The notes: generated by a model not told the origin, from the sequence alone. Counted from the stretch's first letter, positions 51,422 through 59,066 are shown. The stretch is DNA of 64,000 bases from an uncultured Aeriscardovia sp. (GCA_903789525.1 CAIFER010000001.1:1054001-1118000), one strand, 5' to 3'. Program-made: numbers and translations.

Positions 51422-52870
51422 ATGAACATATGGCTCAACATTCTTCTGATCTTTGTGTTCCAGCTCTTCGGAGGAGTTTTCAGTTGCACAGAGATGACGC
51501 TCGTCTCTTTGCGCGGATCTCAGCTGGAACAACTCGCTCAGCAGGATGCACGCGGCAAGCGAGTTGCGAAGGTCGCCAGTAACCCGAACCGCTTCCTCTC
51601 AGCAGTTCAGATCGGCACGACGTTTACCGGTTTCCTGTCGGCATCGTTTGGTGCATCGGCCATCACCCCGACTATCAACCCAATCCTTGAAAAGTGGGGT
51701 CTTCCTGCTCAAGCGGCCAGCGTTATCTCGATGATCGTGCTCACGCTCATCATTTCGTATTTCTCGATCGTGATTAGTGAGCTGACACCGAAGCGCATCG
51801 CCATGCAACGAACTGTCCCGATTGCACGTGCCATCGTGCCGTCCGTCGACGTGTTCGCCACCTTATGCGCACCGCTTATTTGGCTCATTTCCAAGCTCAC
51901 CAATTTGCTCGTTCGCCTTGTCGGCTTTGACCCGAACGAGACCGAATCGCAAGTCAGCGATGACGAATTGCGTGTACTCGTCTCGTCTAACGCCCATATC
52001 GACAAGGAAGAGCGCAGTATTCTCGACGACGTGTTCGACGCTTCCGACACCGTTGTCTCTGAAGTCATGCGTCCGCGAGCAGATGCCGAGTTCCTAGAAG
52101 CCGATACTCCGCTGTCGCAAGCCGCCGCAGACGTTCAGTCGAAGCCATATTCGCGCTATCCGGTCATCGGGGAAGATTTCGATCACGTTCTCGGATTCGT
52201 GCACGTCCGAGACATCCTCGGCGCCCGTAATCCGGAAGGTAAAACCGTTGCCGACGTCATGCGTCCGATCATGTCGTTGCCAGGAACATCACGGATTCTG
52301 CCGTGCATCAACCTCATGCGAAAGCGCGGAATGCATTTGGCCATTGTCATTGATGAGTACGGCGGAACCGACGGAATCGTCACGCTAGAGGACATGGTCG
52401 AGGAGCTGATCGGCGATATCCGCGATGAATACGATATTCCAGAAGAAAGCCGTAACGATACGTCTGCCAAAGATGGCCAGCGAACTGTTGATGGCGCGAT
52501 GACGATCGAAGACTTCGCTGACTTAACCAAGATTGAGTTGCCAGACGGACCGTATGAGACGGTGGCCGGATTCTTCCTCGCTCAGACCGGTAAGATGCCG
52601 AAAGTCGGCGATTCGTACCATTCCGATGACGGTTATGACATGATCGTCACATCGATGGAAGGCCGGAGAATCAAGACTCTATGCATCCACAAGCGCAAGC
52701 CGGGCGCTGCCGAAACTGACAAAATCGTGCGCAGCGAGCAGCGTGCGAAACAGAAGCAGCAGAAGCAAGATCAACACGATCAGGATCAACACGAGTCGCG
52801 CGCCCACCAGTCTGGCCAGCAGGGGCATCAGCACCAGCAAGGGCAATCTAGCCGGCGGACGGGAAAATAG
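51422..52870 (+). CDS. CNNM/CorC-type transporter-associated protein (DUF21, CBS pair, CorC domain)
   Basis: 482 residues. The DUF21 domain has four hydrophobic segments (residues about 1-160). A tandem CBS pair follows (about 200-330: EVMRPRADAEFLEADTPLSQAAA, RYPVIGEDFDHVLGFVHVRD, IDEYGGTDGIVTLEDMVEELIGD). Then comes the CorC_HlyC domain (about 360-435). The tail is Gln/His/Asp-rich. Homologues modulate Mg or Co efflux; old names call them hemolysins. The parS site lies 34 bp upstream of the ATG. Confidence 0.92.
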   Translation: MNIWLNILLIFVFQLFGGVFSCTEMTLVSLRGSQLEQLAQQDARGKRVAKVASNPNRFLSAVQIGTTFTGFLSASFGASAITPTINPILEKWGLPAQAASVISMIVLTLIISYFSIVISELTPKRIAMQRTVPIARAIVPSVDVFATLCAPLIWLISKLTNLLVRLVGFDPNETESQVSDDELRVLVSSNAHIDKEERSILDDVFDASDTVVSEVMRPRADAEFLEADTPLSQAAADVQSKPYSRYPVIGEDFDHVLGFVHVRDILGARNPEGKTVADVMRPIMSLPGTSRILPCINLMRKRGMHLAIVIDEYGGTDGIVTLEDMVEELIGDIRDEYDIPEESRNDTSAKDGQRTVDGAMTIEDFADLTKIELPDGPYETVAGFFLAQTGKMPKVGDSYHSDDGYDMIVTSMEGRRIKTLCIHKRKPGAAETDKIVRSEQRAKQKQQKQDQHDQDQHESRAHQSGQQGHQHQQGQSSRRTGK

Positions 52871-52952
52871 TCACAGTAAAAAACAATCACAGTAAGAAAT
52901 ATTTGCGGTCAGCAATCACAGTGAATGGTCATGGCAATCACTGCGATCACAG
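52871..52952. repeat. Degenerate TCACAG repeats after the CorC-like gene
   Basis: TCACAG occurs four times (52871, 52887, 52916, 52947), twice extended as AATCACAGT. They are non-coding, in the convergent region. No function seen. Confidence 0.5.
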
Positions 52953-52955
52953 CGG

Positions 52956-53612
52956 TCACGGCGAAAGAATCACGTACTGATTAATAGCGTGCCGCAGCTT
53001 CCTCCAGCCCGGAAGATAGCGATCCATGCGAGCGCGAAATCCTGAACCGTGCCCGTGCTCCCACAAATGTGTCAACTCGTGGACGAGAACGTACTGCGTC
53101 AGCTCCTCGGGCATGTCAGCCAACACTACATTCAGCCGAATACGCCCAGTTTGTGGAGTGCACGAACCCCACCGACTCGTCATGGCCCGATACGAAATAG
53201 CTGACGGAGACCGACCGATCACAGCCTCCCAGACGGGAAGTAAGCGGGCCACACGCTCCTCCATCTGTGCCTTTGCCTGTTGCGTATGCTCTGCCGTCCA
53301 CGTGTGCGGATCGGTCACACTGAGTTGGCTCTCCCCGTGATCTGCCTGACGCATAGCCATGATCCGCGAGCGCACCCGCTGAATCCACGTCCATCGCGAG
53401 CTCACAAACCGCAGAATTTCGGATCGTGAAAGAGATAGCGGCGCACTGATCTGGATATGGGCGTCGTCGCCCTTCACTCGCACGTAGAGGTTCTGAATCC
53501 GCTTACGTTGGATTGTCACCGGAACTGCGCGAAAAATCAACTGTTCTTCGCTGACAACGCGCGGATGAGATGGCGTGGACCACAATCGACGAGCAGATCG
53601 ATGAGCAGACAT
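52956..53612 (-). CDS. YgjP-type zinc metallopeptidase (DUF45/WLM-like)
   Basis: 218 residues. The active site is HELTHLWEHGHGSGF (about 175), with the HExxH helix and a downstream His. YRAMTSRWGSCTPQTGRIRLN before it is the family signature. Cytosolic and soluble. Substrates are not known. Convergent with the CorC-like gene; its start is 45 bp from the DUF488 stop on the same strand, so the two may be co-transcribed. Confidence 0.88.
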   Translation of the reverse strand: MSAHRSARRLWSTPSHPRVVSEEQLIFRAVPVTIQRKRIQNLYVRVKGDDAHIQISAPLSLSRSEILRFVSSRWTWIQRVRSRIMAMRQADHGESQLSVTDPHTWTAEHTQQAKAQMEERVARLLPVWEAVIGRSPSAISYRAMTSRWGSCTPQTGRIRLNVVLADMPEELTQYVLVHELTHLWEHGHGSGFRARMDRYLPGWRKLRHAINQYVILSP

Positions 53613-53657
53613 ACGTTTCCACTGATGAAGGTCGATGGATGAGAGGTCGACCAGAGT

Positions 53658-54017
53658 TCACCGAACCGGAAGATGTTCGGTCACATAATCGCGCAGAACG
53701 ACCGCGTTGTTGTGCTTTTCATCTTTAGCGCCGTAGACAAGTGTGACCGTGGGATGCGAACTAATCGTCGCAATAAAGTTTTTCGTCGCTGGATTCGCAT
53801 CGAGCTCGACGCGATACTTTTGTGAAAATTCGTCGAACTTGGCTGGGTCGTGACCGAACCATTTGCGCAGGTCTTGACTCGGAGCAATGTCTTTATCCCA
53901 CAGGTCAAGCTTCATCGCCGCTTTTGCACGCCCTCGCGGCCAGAGCCGATCGACAAGAACGCGAAAGCCATCTTCCGGTGCTGGATCAACATAAGCTCGT
54001 TTCACCAAAATCTTCAT
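53658..54017 (-). CDS. DUF488 family protein
   Basis: 119 residues from ATG 54017; the GTG upstream is rejected because the family starts at MKILVKRAY. The signature is RVLVDRLWPRG near the N-terminus, then WFGHDPAKFDEFSQKY and TLVYGAKDEKHNNAVVL. The family is widespread, function not established. It is the first gene of a possible pair with the YgjP-type peptidase. A full-length, intact copy. Confidence 0.88.
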   Translation of the reverse strand: MKILVKRAYVDPAPEDGFRVLVDRLWPRGRAKAAMKLDLWDKDIAPSQDLRKWFGHDPAKFDEFSQKYRVELDANPATKNFIATISSHPTVTLVYGAKDEKHNNAVVLRDYVTEHLPVR

Positions 54018-54091
54018 ACCTTTAGCATCGCACGCATAACACACAATCGCGAGATATTCATTTGCTCAAGAAAAAAATTAGCGCAAATGGA

Positions 54092-54120
54092 TTGACGATA
54101 TCCAGACGGGTGAGTATTAT
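54092..54120 (+). promoter_or_regulatory. Strong sigma-70-type promoter for the tRNA pair
   Basis: TTGACG (-35, 54092-54097), a 17-bp spacer and TATTAT (-10, 54115-54120), ending 47 bp before tRNA-Ile. It is close to consensus and well placed for stable-RNA transcription. Confidence 0.75.
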
Positions 54121-54167
54121 TTTGTTTCGTTGCGTGATCAGAGTTTATTTCTGGCGCAGCAAGCGTT

Positions 54168-54241
54168 GGGCTTGTAGCTCAGCTGGTTAGAGCGCATCCC
54201 TGATAAGGATGAGGTCGGAGGTTCAAGTCCTCCCGAGCCCA
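54168..54241 (+). tRNA. tRNA-Ile(GAT)
   Basis: 74 nt. The acceptor stem GGGCTTG/CGAGCCC closes, anticodon loop CTGATAA has GAT at 54202-54204, and the T arm is GGAGGTTCAAGTCCTCC. Discriminator A; CCA is not encoded. First of a tRNA pair outside any rRNA operon in this window. Confidence 0.96.
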
Positions 54242-54247
54242 CGCTTT

Positions 54248-54276
54248 CCCCGGTCTCTTGGCGAGACGGGGATTTT
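54248..54276 (+). terminator. Hairpin between the two tRNAs
   Basis: CCCC-G-GTCTC pairs with GAGAC-GGGG (one bulged G) and is followed by ATTTT. It could act as a weak terminator or a processing hairpin in the tRNA transcript. Confidence 0.5.
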
Positions 54277-54284
54277 GCGACTTT

Positions 54285-54357
54285 GGGGCTATAGCGCAGC
54301 TGGTAGCGCATCTGCTTTGCAAGCAGAGGGTCGCCGGTTCGAATCCGGCTAGCTCCA
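54285..54357 (+). tRNA. tRNA-Ala(TGC)
   Basis: 73 nt. Acceptor stem GGGGCTA/TAGCTCC (one G-U pair), anticodon loop TTTGCAA with TGC at 54318-54320, T arm CCGGTTCGAATCCGG. Discriminator A; CCA not encoded. Followed by a strong terminator. Confidence 0.96.
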
Positions 54358-54362
54358 CGAGT

Positions 54363-54396
54363 AAGGCTTCCGAAGGTTTCTTCGGGAGCCTTTTTT
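54363..54396 (+). terminator. Rho-independent terminator of the tRNA pair
   Basis: AAGGCTTCCGAAG pairs with CTTCGGGAGCCTT over 13 bp around a 4-nt loop, followed by T residues. Confidence 0.9.
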
Positions 54397-54594
54397 CATG
54401 CCGAAAACGGTGTTAAACCTTGCAAGCACGCTTAATCATGCCGCTCCTGATCGTTACCAGTACCGGCTGATACTCAGGTCTGATACCTGGGTGATACCGG
54501 GGAACTGGTCGCGCAGACCCATTTGACCGACGTACAATACCATCAAATCAAGCAGATCAAGCAGATCAGGCAGTGCCAGCACAAGCGAGGTGTG

Positions 54595-55893
54595 ATGAAA
54601 TCCAGCAGAATCACTACGCACCATCCCGACAGAGTCATCGATGCCACAGACGAGCCGGTGCATGGACTCGCTTTAGTGCGTATCGTCCTCATCGTGACGG
54701 TCGGGGCGCTGCTCGCGGGTGTCGTCGTAGGCTTCGGCTGCATCCTCACCCTGCGGATCGTCGATCTGCTCCAGGACGTTATCTGGGATCGGCTCACGCA
54801 AGCCCTTCCCCATACTGCTTGGTTTTCACCGACCCCACTTCTGCTGTGCACGATCGGCGGTCTCTTTGTCGGACTCGCAACGAAAAAGGCTGGCTTTCAG
54901 CCCGACACCCTCGGCGCCGTAGTCCAGACATGCCGCGCTTCCGGCGGCTATCGGGTAAAGAACTGGCCATGGTCGCTCATCCTGTTCGCCCTGCCGATCG
55001 TGTTCGGCGGCGCGGTCGGACCAGAGGCAGGCATCTCTGGCTTCACCGCCTCGCTCGGCACGAGCGCGATGCACGCGATGAGACGCTCGGGCGTCGCCGC
55101 GATCCGCCACTCCTCGCATCCGCTCACCGCAGCTGTCACAGCCCTCTCTCCCTCCGCAAGCGACGAGGGACGCCGCTACCGCAAGAGCATGAGCGTTACG
55201 CTCTGGATTATCACCGCGGTTGGATTCGTTCTCGGCGCACTCGGCGTTTCCCGGCTATTCGGCCCAGGCGCCGGACTGCCCCGTTTCGGCTCAATCGCCT
55301 ATCTACAGCTGACGTCACAGTCCTGGTGGGCTCTCCTCGCCTTCCCCGTAGGCCTGCTTCTCGCGCTATTCGCCGGAGCATGTGCCAAACTTTTCCAGAA
55401 GGCAACCTCACGCCTTCCCATCGTTGCCAGAGCTGTGGTGGGTGGCGCTGTCCTCGGTCTAGTCGCCTGCTTTCTGCCACTCGTGCTGTTCTCGGGGCAA
55501 AAAGGCTCGCAGCAGCTGCTCTCCTCTTGGCAGACTATCCCCATCCTGATCTTGGTACTCAGCTGCATCGCCAAACTTGCCCTCACCCAACTGTGTGTTA
55601 CAACCGGGTGGATCGGCGGCGAGTTCTTCCCACTCATTTTCAGCGGAATCGCGATAGGCTACGCACTCGCCCGGATCAGCGGGGCAGACGCGATACTGTG
55701 CGTAACAATCGCAACAAGCTCACTTGTAGCCGCGGCGACACAGCACTGGTTCCTGACGACCGGCGTCCTTGCCCTCTGCTTCCCTCTCGCTGACCTGCCG
55801 ATCGTCGCACTCGTCTCCTGGGCTGCAGCGGCAATTGTCAGAACGATGAAAAAGCATACAAGCAGCATAAAAGCAGCCCAGAGGTCGAGGTAG
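54595..55893 (+). CDS. CLC-family chloride channel/antiporter-like protein (YfeO-like variant)
   Basis: 432 residues from ATG 54595, with AGGTG just upstream. About ten helices. The usual GREGP motif is GAVGPEAGISGF here, so the gating Glu position appears to be Val; E. coli YfeO has a similar GVSLGPE form. The late motif GWIGGEFFPLIFSGIAIGYA corresponds to GxFxP near the ion site. It may be a channel or an antiporter of other anions. Codons look GC-richer than those of the neighbours by eye. It follows the tRNAs and precedes a structured leader. Confidence 0.82.
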   Translation: MKSSRITTHHPDRVIDATDEPVHGLALVRIVLIVTVGALLAGVVVGFGCILTLRIVDLLQDVIWDRLTQALPHTAWFSPTPLLLCTIGGLFVGLATKKAGFQPDTLGAVVQTCRASGGYRVKNWPWSLILFALPIVFGGAVGPEAGISGFTASLGTSAMHAMRRSGVAAIRHSSHPLTAAVTALSPSASDEGRRYRKSMSVTLWIITAVGFVLGALGVSRLFGPGAGLPRFGSIAYLQLTSQSWWALLAFPVGLLLALFAGACAKLFQKATSRLPIVARAVVGGAVLGLVACFLPLVLFSGQKGSQQLLSSWQTIPILILVLSCIAKLALTQLCVTTGWIGGEFFPLIFSGIAIGYALARISGADAILCVTIATSSLVAAATQHWFLTTGVLALCFPLADLPIVALVSWAAAAIVRTMKKHTSSIKAAQRSR

Positions 55894-55920
55894 ATGTGCT
55901 AAGTTAAATCTTGCTTTTTG

Positions 55921-55999
55921 AAGGTCGCACGATCAATGGTGACGTAAGCGCGCGAGGTGAAGCAGGCTCTCGGCGCTCATCTGATCGGCGACCTTTTTT
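55921..55999 (+). terminator. Long structured terminator/attenuator after the CLC gene
   Basis: AAGGTCGC (55921-55928) pairs with GCGACCTT (55988-55995), extended by GATCAATG (55931-55938) with CAT-C-TGATC, and capped by AGCGC/GCGCT and CGAG/CTCG. Six T residues follow. The downstream GGTCGC at 56007-56012 could pair with GCGACC instead and form an antiterminator. It starts 28 nt after the CLC stop. Confidence 0.65.
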
Positions 56000-56044
56000 C
56001 TTTGCCGGTCGCACAGGCGACGAAAAAGGACAGTCTTGATTTCA

Positions 56045-56092
56045 ATGGGGTTCGTCGGCCCGTATGCAGCCGATACCGGGCAATCCGCCTGA
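56045..56092 (+). CDS. Possible 15-residue leader peptide upstream of MFS exporter
   Basis: ATG GGG TTC ... TGA encodes MGFVGPYAADTGQSA. Its codons cover the 5' arms of two mutually exclusive hairpins (see 56058-56139), so ribosome position on it would change folding. Only a distant AAGGAC lies upstream as ribosome site. A short frame like this can occur by chance; the case rests on its position relative to the hairpins. Confidence 0.3.
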   Translation: MGFVGPYAADTGQSA

Positions 56093-56154
56093 CTGCATAT
56101 GCGCCTGACTTGGACCTGAGCGCGCCAGCGGCGCGATATGACCGTTCACGGTCA
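56058..56154 (+). promoter_or_regulatory. Structured mRNA leader of MFS exporter with competing hairpins
   Basis: Five pairings are visible. A: GCCCGTAT (56058-56065) with ATACCGGGC (56073-56081, one bulge). B: TATGCAG (56063-56069) with CTGCATA (56093-56099). C: ATATGCGCC (56097-56105) with GGCGCGATAT (56130-56139, one bulge). D: CGCGCC (56121-56126) with GGCGCG (56130-56135). E: TGACCG (56139-56144) with CGGTCA (56149-56154), right next to the AAGGAGG ribosome site. A excludes B, B excludes C, C excludes D. It matches no riboswitch class I know. A palindrome at E could instead be a repressor operator. Confidence 0.6.
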
Positions 56155-56168
56155 AGGAGGAAGCACAC

Positions 56169-57683
56169 ATGACTTCTGCCCCGACGCAGAAAACAAATGC
56201 ACGCACACAATTAAAGAGGAATAACGGCAAGAAGCAGGAGAGCCGCTACGCTCATCCACATCGACTCATGCTCGGCCTGTATGCCGGTGCCTTCTTGGGA
56301 ATGCTCTCTGAGACGAGTATGAACATTGCTCTGCCGGCTCTCATGGGTCAATTCCACGTTTCCACCGGTATTGCACAGTGGATGGTCGTCGGCTACATGC
56401 TCGCTATCGGCATCGTGCTGCCAACCGTCGGACTCCTGCTCAAATGGGTGCGCGCACGGTACCTCGTGCTTGCTGCTCTTTCCAGCTTCCTCATCGGCGC
56501 AGTCCTTTCCGCTATCGCCCCGAATTTCGGCGTCCTCCTCGCAGGGCGCATTCTGCAGGGCGTCGGAACGGGCATCGTGCTACCGACTATGTACGCGGCA
56601 ATTATGGCAGTCTTCCCGTTGAGCATGATCGGCTCAGCTAATGGCGTCGCGGGACTTGTTATCATGTTCGCCCCTGTCATTGGCCCGACTCTCGCTGGCA
56701 TCATGCTCCATGCGTGGGGCTGGCGTTCCATCTTCTGGCTCTTCGTTGCCGTCGCCGCTATCGCCATTGTGCTGACGCTTGCGTTCTTCCGCACACCGAT
56801 TCGTCAGACGCATCAACCGATCGACGGCCTGTCAATTCTCGCTTCTGTCATCGGTTTCGGCGGTCTCGTCGCTGGCGTCTCACTCGTTGCTGACCAGGGC
56901 TTCTCTCCACTCGTCATCTGCTTGCTCGTCGTCGGTATCGCAGTACTGGCGTTCTACATCCATCGCCAGCTGCACATTAGCAATCCGGTTCTTGATCTGA
57001 AAGCGCTCGGTATTGCTACTTTCCGTGTGCCAGCAGTTATGGTGACGCTCTCATTCGCCTGCACGCTGGCCTTCATGTACCTTGTGCCGCAGGAATTGCA
57101 GAACGGCCTTGGCATGAGTTCGCAGACAGCCGGTTTGCTCATGCTTCCAGGTGGCATCGTCAACGCCGTTTGCTCGTTTGCTGTCGGCCGTCTGTATGAC
57201 CGCATGGGCGCTCGTCGACTCGTGTGGATCGGCGGTGTCATCACCCTGATCGCTGGCGTGCTCTTCCTCATGATGGGTGCCACCGCACCGGGCTGGTATT
57301 TCATCCTCGCCCACGTCGTATTCATGGTTGGCATTCCGTTTATCCAGCAGTCCACGCAGTCCGCTGCACTGGCAGGCTTACCACGTCGACTCTCTGGTGA
57401 TGGCTCAACCATCATGAATACCCTTCAGCAGGTTTTCGGCGCTATCTCCACTTCGATGGCTACTATCCTGCTCGCTCTCGGTTCCTCTTCGATGAAGGGG
57501 TCGGGCGCTATGGCTCGCCGCGATGCTTTCGTAGCAGGTTCGCGGTATGGCTACTTCTGGGGTCTGGCGCTGATCGTCATCGTCCTCGTGCTCGGCATCT
57601 GGTTGCATGAGAAGCAGGAACCGCGTCTCGAGGAAGTTAAGATTACAGAGGCTGAAGAGAAAGCTGCGATGGCACGTCACTGA
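56169..57683 (+). CDS. MFS drug-efflux transporter (DHA2/EmrB-LmrB type)
   Basis: 504 residues with about 14 helices, basic N-terminus. Family motifs are ETSMNIALPALMGQFHVSTGIAQWMVVGYML, AGRILQGVGTGIVLP (motif C-like region) and IGPTLAGIMLHAWGWRSIFW. The ribosome site AAGGAGG is perfect. Preceded by the structured leader and followed by the CMD-like gene. Probably exports hydrophobic drugs or toxic metabolites. Related to the exporter at 59194 (both start with E-T-S-[ML]-N). Confidence 0.93.
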   Translation: MTSAPTQKTNARTQLKRNNGKKQESRYAHPHRLMLGLYAGAFLGMLSETSMNIALPALMGQFHVSTGIAQWMVVGYMLAIGIVLPTVGLLLKWVRARYLVLAALSSFLIGAVLSAIAPNFGVLLAGRILQGVGTGIVLPTMYAAIMAVFPLSMIGSANGVAGLVIMFAPVIGPTLAGIMLHAWGWRSIFWLFVAVAAIAIVLTLAFFRTPIRQTHQPIDGLSILASVIGFGGLVAGVSLVADQGFSPLVICLLVVGIAVLAFYIHRQLHISNPVLDLKALGIATFRVPAVMVTLSFACTLAFMYLVPQELQNGLGMSSQTAGLLMLPGGIVNAVCSFAVGRLYDRMGARRLVWIGGVITLIAGVLFLMMGATAPGWYFILAHVVFMVGIPFIQQSTQSAALAGLPRRLSGDGSTIMNTLQQVFGAISTSMATILLALGSSSMKGSGAMARRDAFVAGSRYGYFWGLALIVIVLVLGIWLHEKQEPRLEEVKITEAEEKAAMARH

Positions 57684-57707
57684 CGTCATGATGGAATTCT
57701 CTTGGAG

Positions 57708-57723
57708 TTCAAGCGCTTGAAGT
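57708..57723. promoter_or_regulatory. Inverted repeat, candidate LysR-type operator (copy 3)
   Basis: GTTCAAGCGCTTGAAG, core TTCAAGCGCTTGAA perfectly palindromic, 50 bp upstream of the CMD-like gene. It shares 14 of 16 bases with the flavodoxin-associated palindrome at 5696. Confidence 0.6.
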
Positions 57724-57773
57724 CTCTATTGTGGGGGATGACTGGAAACAACCAGGAGTGAAAGGGGACACAA

Positions 57774-58112
57774 ATGGCAATCAAGCAGACAGCAGGACGT
57801 GACCAACTGGGCGATTTCGCTCCTAAGTTCGCTGAGCTCAATGACGATGTGCTCTTCGGCCAAGTGTGGAGCCGCGAGAAGGAACTGAGCCTGCGCGACC
57901 GTAGCCTTGTCACCGTTGTGGCACTCATCACGAAAGGTGCGTTTGAACAGCTTCCGTACCACATGGCCAACGCGAAGAAGAACGGCATCACCAAGGATCA
58001 GATGGCTGAGATCATTACTCATCTCGCCTTCTACGTCGGCTGGCCGAACGCTTGGTCTGCCTTTAACATCGCCAAGAAGGTCTACGCTGACGACACAACG
58101 GCTTCCAAGTGA
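57774..58112 (+). CDS. Carboxymuconolactone decarboxylase (CMD) family protein
   Basis: 112 residues of the small all-alpha CMD fold. Motifs are FGQVWSREKELSLRDRSLVTVVALI, QLPYHMANAKKNGITKDQMAEIITHLAFYVGWPNAWSAFNIAKKV. There is no CxxC, so it is not an AhpD-type thiol peroxidase; the aromatic-degradation role is also unlikely without partner genes. A good ribosome site (AAAGGGGAC) is present. A CTTCAAG-type inverted repeat upstream links it to the flavodoxin genes. Followed by a terminator. Confidence 0.9.
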   Translation: MAIKQTAGRDQLGDFAPKFAELNDDVLFGQVWSREKELSLRDRSLVTVVALITKGAFEQLPYHMANAKKNGITKDQMAEIITHLAFYVGWPNAWSAFNIAKKVYADDTTASK

Positions 58113-58185
58113 CCAGACCAGACTCAGTTGCTAGAAGTTGATGCCGGTGCTGTCTCCTTTTGTAGACACTGACAGAGAGTAAGAG

Positions 58186-58222
58186 CACCATTCCACGGCA
58201 GTAGCTGCGGGATGGTGTTTTT
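58186..58222 (+). terminator. Rho-independent terminator of the CMD-like gene
   Basis: CACCATTCC pairs with GGGATGGTG (one G-T pair), loop 14 nt, then TTTTT. Convergent with the HAD gene stop at 58275. Confidence 0.75.
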
Positions 58223-58274
58223 GTCAGCGAAGGGCTTCGACTCCCTGAAGAGCTGGCAAATCGACACCGAGCTT

Positions 58275-58877
58275 TCACAACTCCTCAATCGTTCCTTGCG
58301 GAGTGACACGCAAAATCGCATGCCACCCGGCTGCGCGAGCTGCTTCGACATTCGTTCGGTCATCATCGATGAACACCGATTTCGCTGGATTTAAGCCGAA
58401 ACGCTCGACAGCAAGCTGGTAGATCTCCGGCTCAGGCTTGGCACAGTGGACAAACCCCGAAACGAGATATCCGTCAAGCATGTGAACGGTCCGAATATTC
58501 TTGTAGACCCACTGGAAGTTTTCAGGCGACCAGTTCGATAGCCCCCAGCACCGATATCCTCGCGCTTGCAAATCCTCGACCAACTGATGAGAGCCCGGCG
58601 TCTCACGCATTCCAGTCAGATCAAAATGCCGGTACGCATATGCCAGCATCTCGCCAAAAATCGGCTGATGACGGGAGACAAGCTCGACTCCAGCCTCATC
58701 AGCCCACTGACGATCAGTAAAATGGAATGCGTTCCACACTCCACTGTTGTTATTGTCAATGAAACGAGCCACGAGCTCCGGAGAGTAACGGTCAACGAGT
58801 GCAGCAGCGAGATCCCAATCAGTTAAGACTCCGCCAAAATCGAAAATGACATCCGTCACAACACTGTCCTCAGGCAC
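58275..58877 (-). CDS. HAD-superfamily hydrolase (phosphatase-like)
   Basis: 200 residues. The four HAD motifs are visible: I DFGGVLTDW (nucleophile Asp plus DxxG-type second residue altered to Gly), II GLSNWSPENF, III CAKPEPEIYQ, IV FIDDDRTNVEAA. The C1-type cap sits between I and II. Motif I has Gly in place of the second Asp that phosphatases use, as in epoxide-hydrolase-N/haloacid-dehalogenase types. Substrate unknown. It follows a small hypothetical gene on minus (39 bp). Confidence 0.88.
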   Translation of the reverse strand: MPEDSVVTDVIFDFGGVLTDWDLAAALVDRYSPELVARFIDNNNSGVWNAFHFTDRQWADEAGVELVSRHQPIFGEMLAYAYRHFDLTGMRETPGSHQLVEDLQARGYRCWGLSNWSPENFQWVYKNIRTVHMLDGYLVSGFVHCAKPEPEIYQLAVERFGLNPAKSVFIDDDRTNVEAARAAGWHAILRVTPQGTIEEL

Positions 58878-58916
58878 ATGCGCCGTGGCAGACGAATGCC
58901 GGACAATCTTTTTCCC

Positions 58917-59066
58917 TTAAGCTCGGGCAATTTCCTCTTTCGAAAGACCCGTTGCCTCCTCATTCAGTGGAATTTTCCCGTACGGGGACGGATCGACACC
59001 TTCAAAAAGCTCATCGATTTGCTGCTGCGATGGCTTATCTTCTGCTGTTTTTGCTGCGCTAGTCAT
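58917..59066 (-). CDS. Small hypothetical protein (49 residues)
   Basis: MTSAAKTAEDKPSQQQIDEL..., hydrophilic and acidic, no membrane segment. The QQQIDELFEGVDP segment superficially resembles the N-terminal binding motif of FliM, but there are no flagellar genes and the match is short. Lies 39 bp upstream of the HAD gene on the same strand. The ribosome site is weak. Real-gene status moderately likely from amino-acid composition and position. Confidence 0.45.
   Translation of the reverse strand: MTSAAKTAEDKPSQQQIDELFEGVDPSPYGKIPLNEEATGLSKEEIARA

Noticed and set aside
56139-56154. TGACCGTTCACGGTCA considered as a known repressor operator
   Set aside because: No adjacent repressor gene and no recognised consensus; kept as hairpin E of the leader, with an operator role left open.
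55895-56168. Leader of the MFS exporter as a known riboswitch (yybP-ykoY, guanidine or similar)
   Set aside because: The conserved core sequences of those classes as I know them are not visible.
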